From: CAHJXF01 sp038225855
GTDB lineage: Bacteria; Pseudomonadota; Gammaproteobacteria; Burkholderiales; Burkholderiaceae_D
Length of the DNA: 64,000 bases
Assembly (NCBI GenBank): GCA_038225855.1
Contig: JBBRQU010000013.1
Span: 25,337-89,336 of the forward strand
Direction: 5' to 3'
Position 1 is the first letter of the stretch; every line of letters starts with the position of its first letter. Below, piece after piece: positions 63,486 through 64,000 of the stretch. The position numbers were made by a program, and so were the translations under genes. Under the pieces are notes generated by a model. The model was given only the letters and a program-made list of their open reading frames with translations, was not told the origin of the DNA and did not search any database.

Positions 63486-63959
63486 TTAGCCGCGGCACGA
63501 ACCAGGCAGGTATTTTGCGGGAACGGGGGCGGCCGAAGCCGGACCACATTTCCACTCCTGGATCGCTTGTCCGGCTTGAGCACTTCCCGTGGCGGCAGCA
63601 CCAGCGATAAAGGGAATCAGATCGATTTTCTTACCATCGATGTTAGCGCTGTCGATGTTTTGCGCCGTCACCGTAACTTTTCCAGTCCCATCAGTGACTA
63701 TCGCAGCAACATATTTCGAGGAGCTGCCGGCACTTTCGCAGCCGAAGCTATTGCCGGCGGGGAATGCAGCGGCGGATGCCGATTGATAAATCTCCGTAAT
63801 TGTCGTGCGGCACGCACTGGCTGCCAGAATCAATTCCGACATTTTCGCGCGCTTGGTGTAGTCCTGGTAAGCCGGCAGCGCGATGGCAGCCAGGATACCG
63901 ATGATCGCGACGACGATCATCAATTCGATCAACGTGAAACCCTTTTGCATCTTGCTCAT
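63486..63959 (-). CDS. pilA: Type IV major pilin PilA
   Basis: A 157-residue type IVa prepilin. The prepilin-peptidase site is QKG/FTLIELMIVVAIIGILAA with cleavage after Gly7; Phe8 would be N-methylated, and Glu12 is the conserved mature Glu5. The N-terminal helix continues to LPAYQDYTKRAKMSEL. The globular head is short and holds four cysteines (SACRT, FGCES, WKCGP, GSCRG), with the last pair forming the D-region disulfide loop. GGAG lies upstream of the ATG. The sequence after it to the window end (63960-64000) is the start of the upstream region. A terminator follows. Confidence 0.95.
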   Translation of the reverse strand: MSKMQKGFTLIELMIVVAIIGILAAIALPAYQDYTKRAKMSELILAASACRTTITEIYQSASAAAFPAGNSFGCESAGSSSKYVAAIVTDGTGKVTVTAQNIDSANIDGKKIDLIPFIAGAAATGSAQAGQAIQEWKCGPASAAPVPAKYLPGSCRG

Positions 63960-64000
63960 TTATTTCTCCAGGAAAGGTGAACGGCGACTTCAGTCGTCGC

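Overview
The window looks like chromosomal DNA of a high-GC betaproteobacterium, probably Burkholderiales-like. The evidence is the ubiG-gph pair, the ilvE / zinc-finger / waaF order, an ssrA gene whose tag reads ANDERFALAA, and the general gene repertoire. I cannot name a genus. Coding density is high on both strands and no intact insertion sequence, prophage or CRISPR array is visible.

Layout. 0-4.6 kb: end of ubiG, a HAD phosphatase and a large DUF748/AsmA-like envelope protein. 4.6-9.3 kb (minus): a branched-chain amino-acid-type ABC importer (binding protein, fused LivH-LivM permease, LivG, LivF) with ATGA overlaps. 9.4-10.1 kb: tmRNA gene, its terminator and a decayed partial copy of its 3' half. 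10.1-13.0 kb: a chromate transporter and a sorbosone-dehydrogenase-like lipoprotein. 13.1-27.1 kb: four consecutive very large genes (1105, 1179, 1667 and 645 aa) without signal peptides or recognisable enzymes. The first resembles DUF6603; the set is the best candidate here for an undescribed multi-protein system. 27.1-36.4 kb: hydrolase, cytochrome b561 plus Tat-exported molybdoprotein, DctA, NDH-2, two small exported proteins and a bd/CIO-type quinol oxidase. 36.5-42.6 kb: PEP-mutase-like enzyme, tautomerase, dodecin, aldo/keto reductase, RecQ and UppP.

42.6-46.8 kb is a coherent regulon. An ECF sigma factor and its NrsF-like membrane anti-sigma face a bufferin-type RiPP operon: DUF2282 precursor, DUF692 maturase, DUF2063 partner and DoxX protein. 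The promoter in front of the precursor reads GTAACC-N16-CGAA, the motif I remember for Caulobacter sigma-F. A 14-bp hairpin separates precursor from maturase. The likely role is copper or other metal stress defence.

46.8-57.3 kb holds a cyclopropane fatty acid synthase, tRNA-Leu(CAA) with a 20-bp copy of its 3' end 115 bp downstream, several small conserved proteins, ilvE, waaF, a YheT-like hydrolase, a VapBC toxin-antitoxin pair and a BepA-like M48 protease. 57.3-64 kb: moaC, then on the minus strand a type IV pilin followed by a polytopic membrane protein, a GtrA flippase-like protein, a UGM-like flavoprotein and a second polytopic protein. I read this as a possible pilin or surface glycan modification locus.

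At least three families of short palindromic intergenic repeats are scattered through the window, and they fill several of the gaps between genes.
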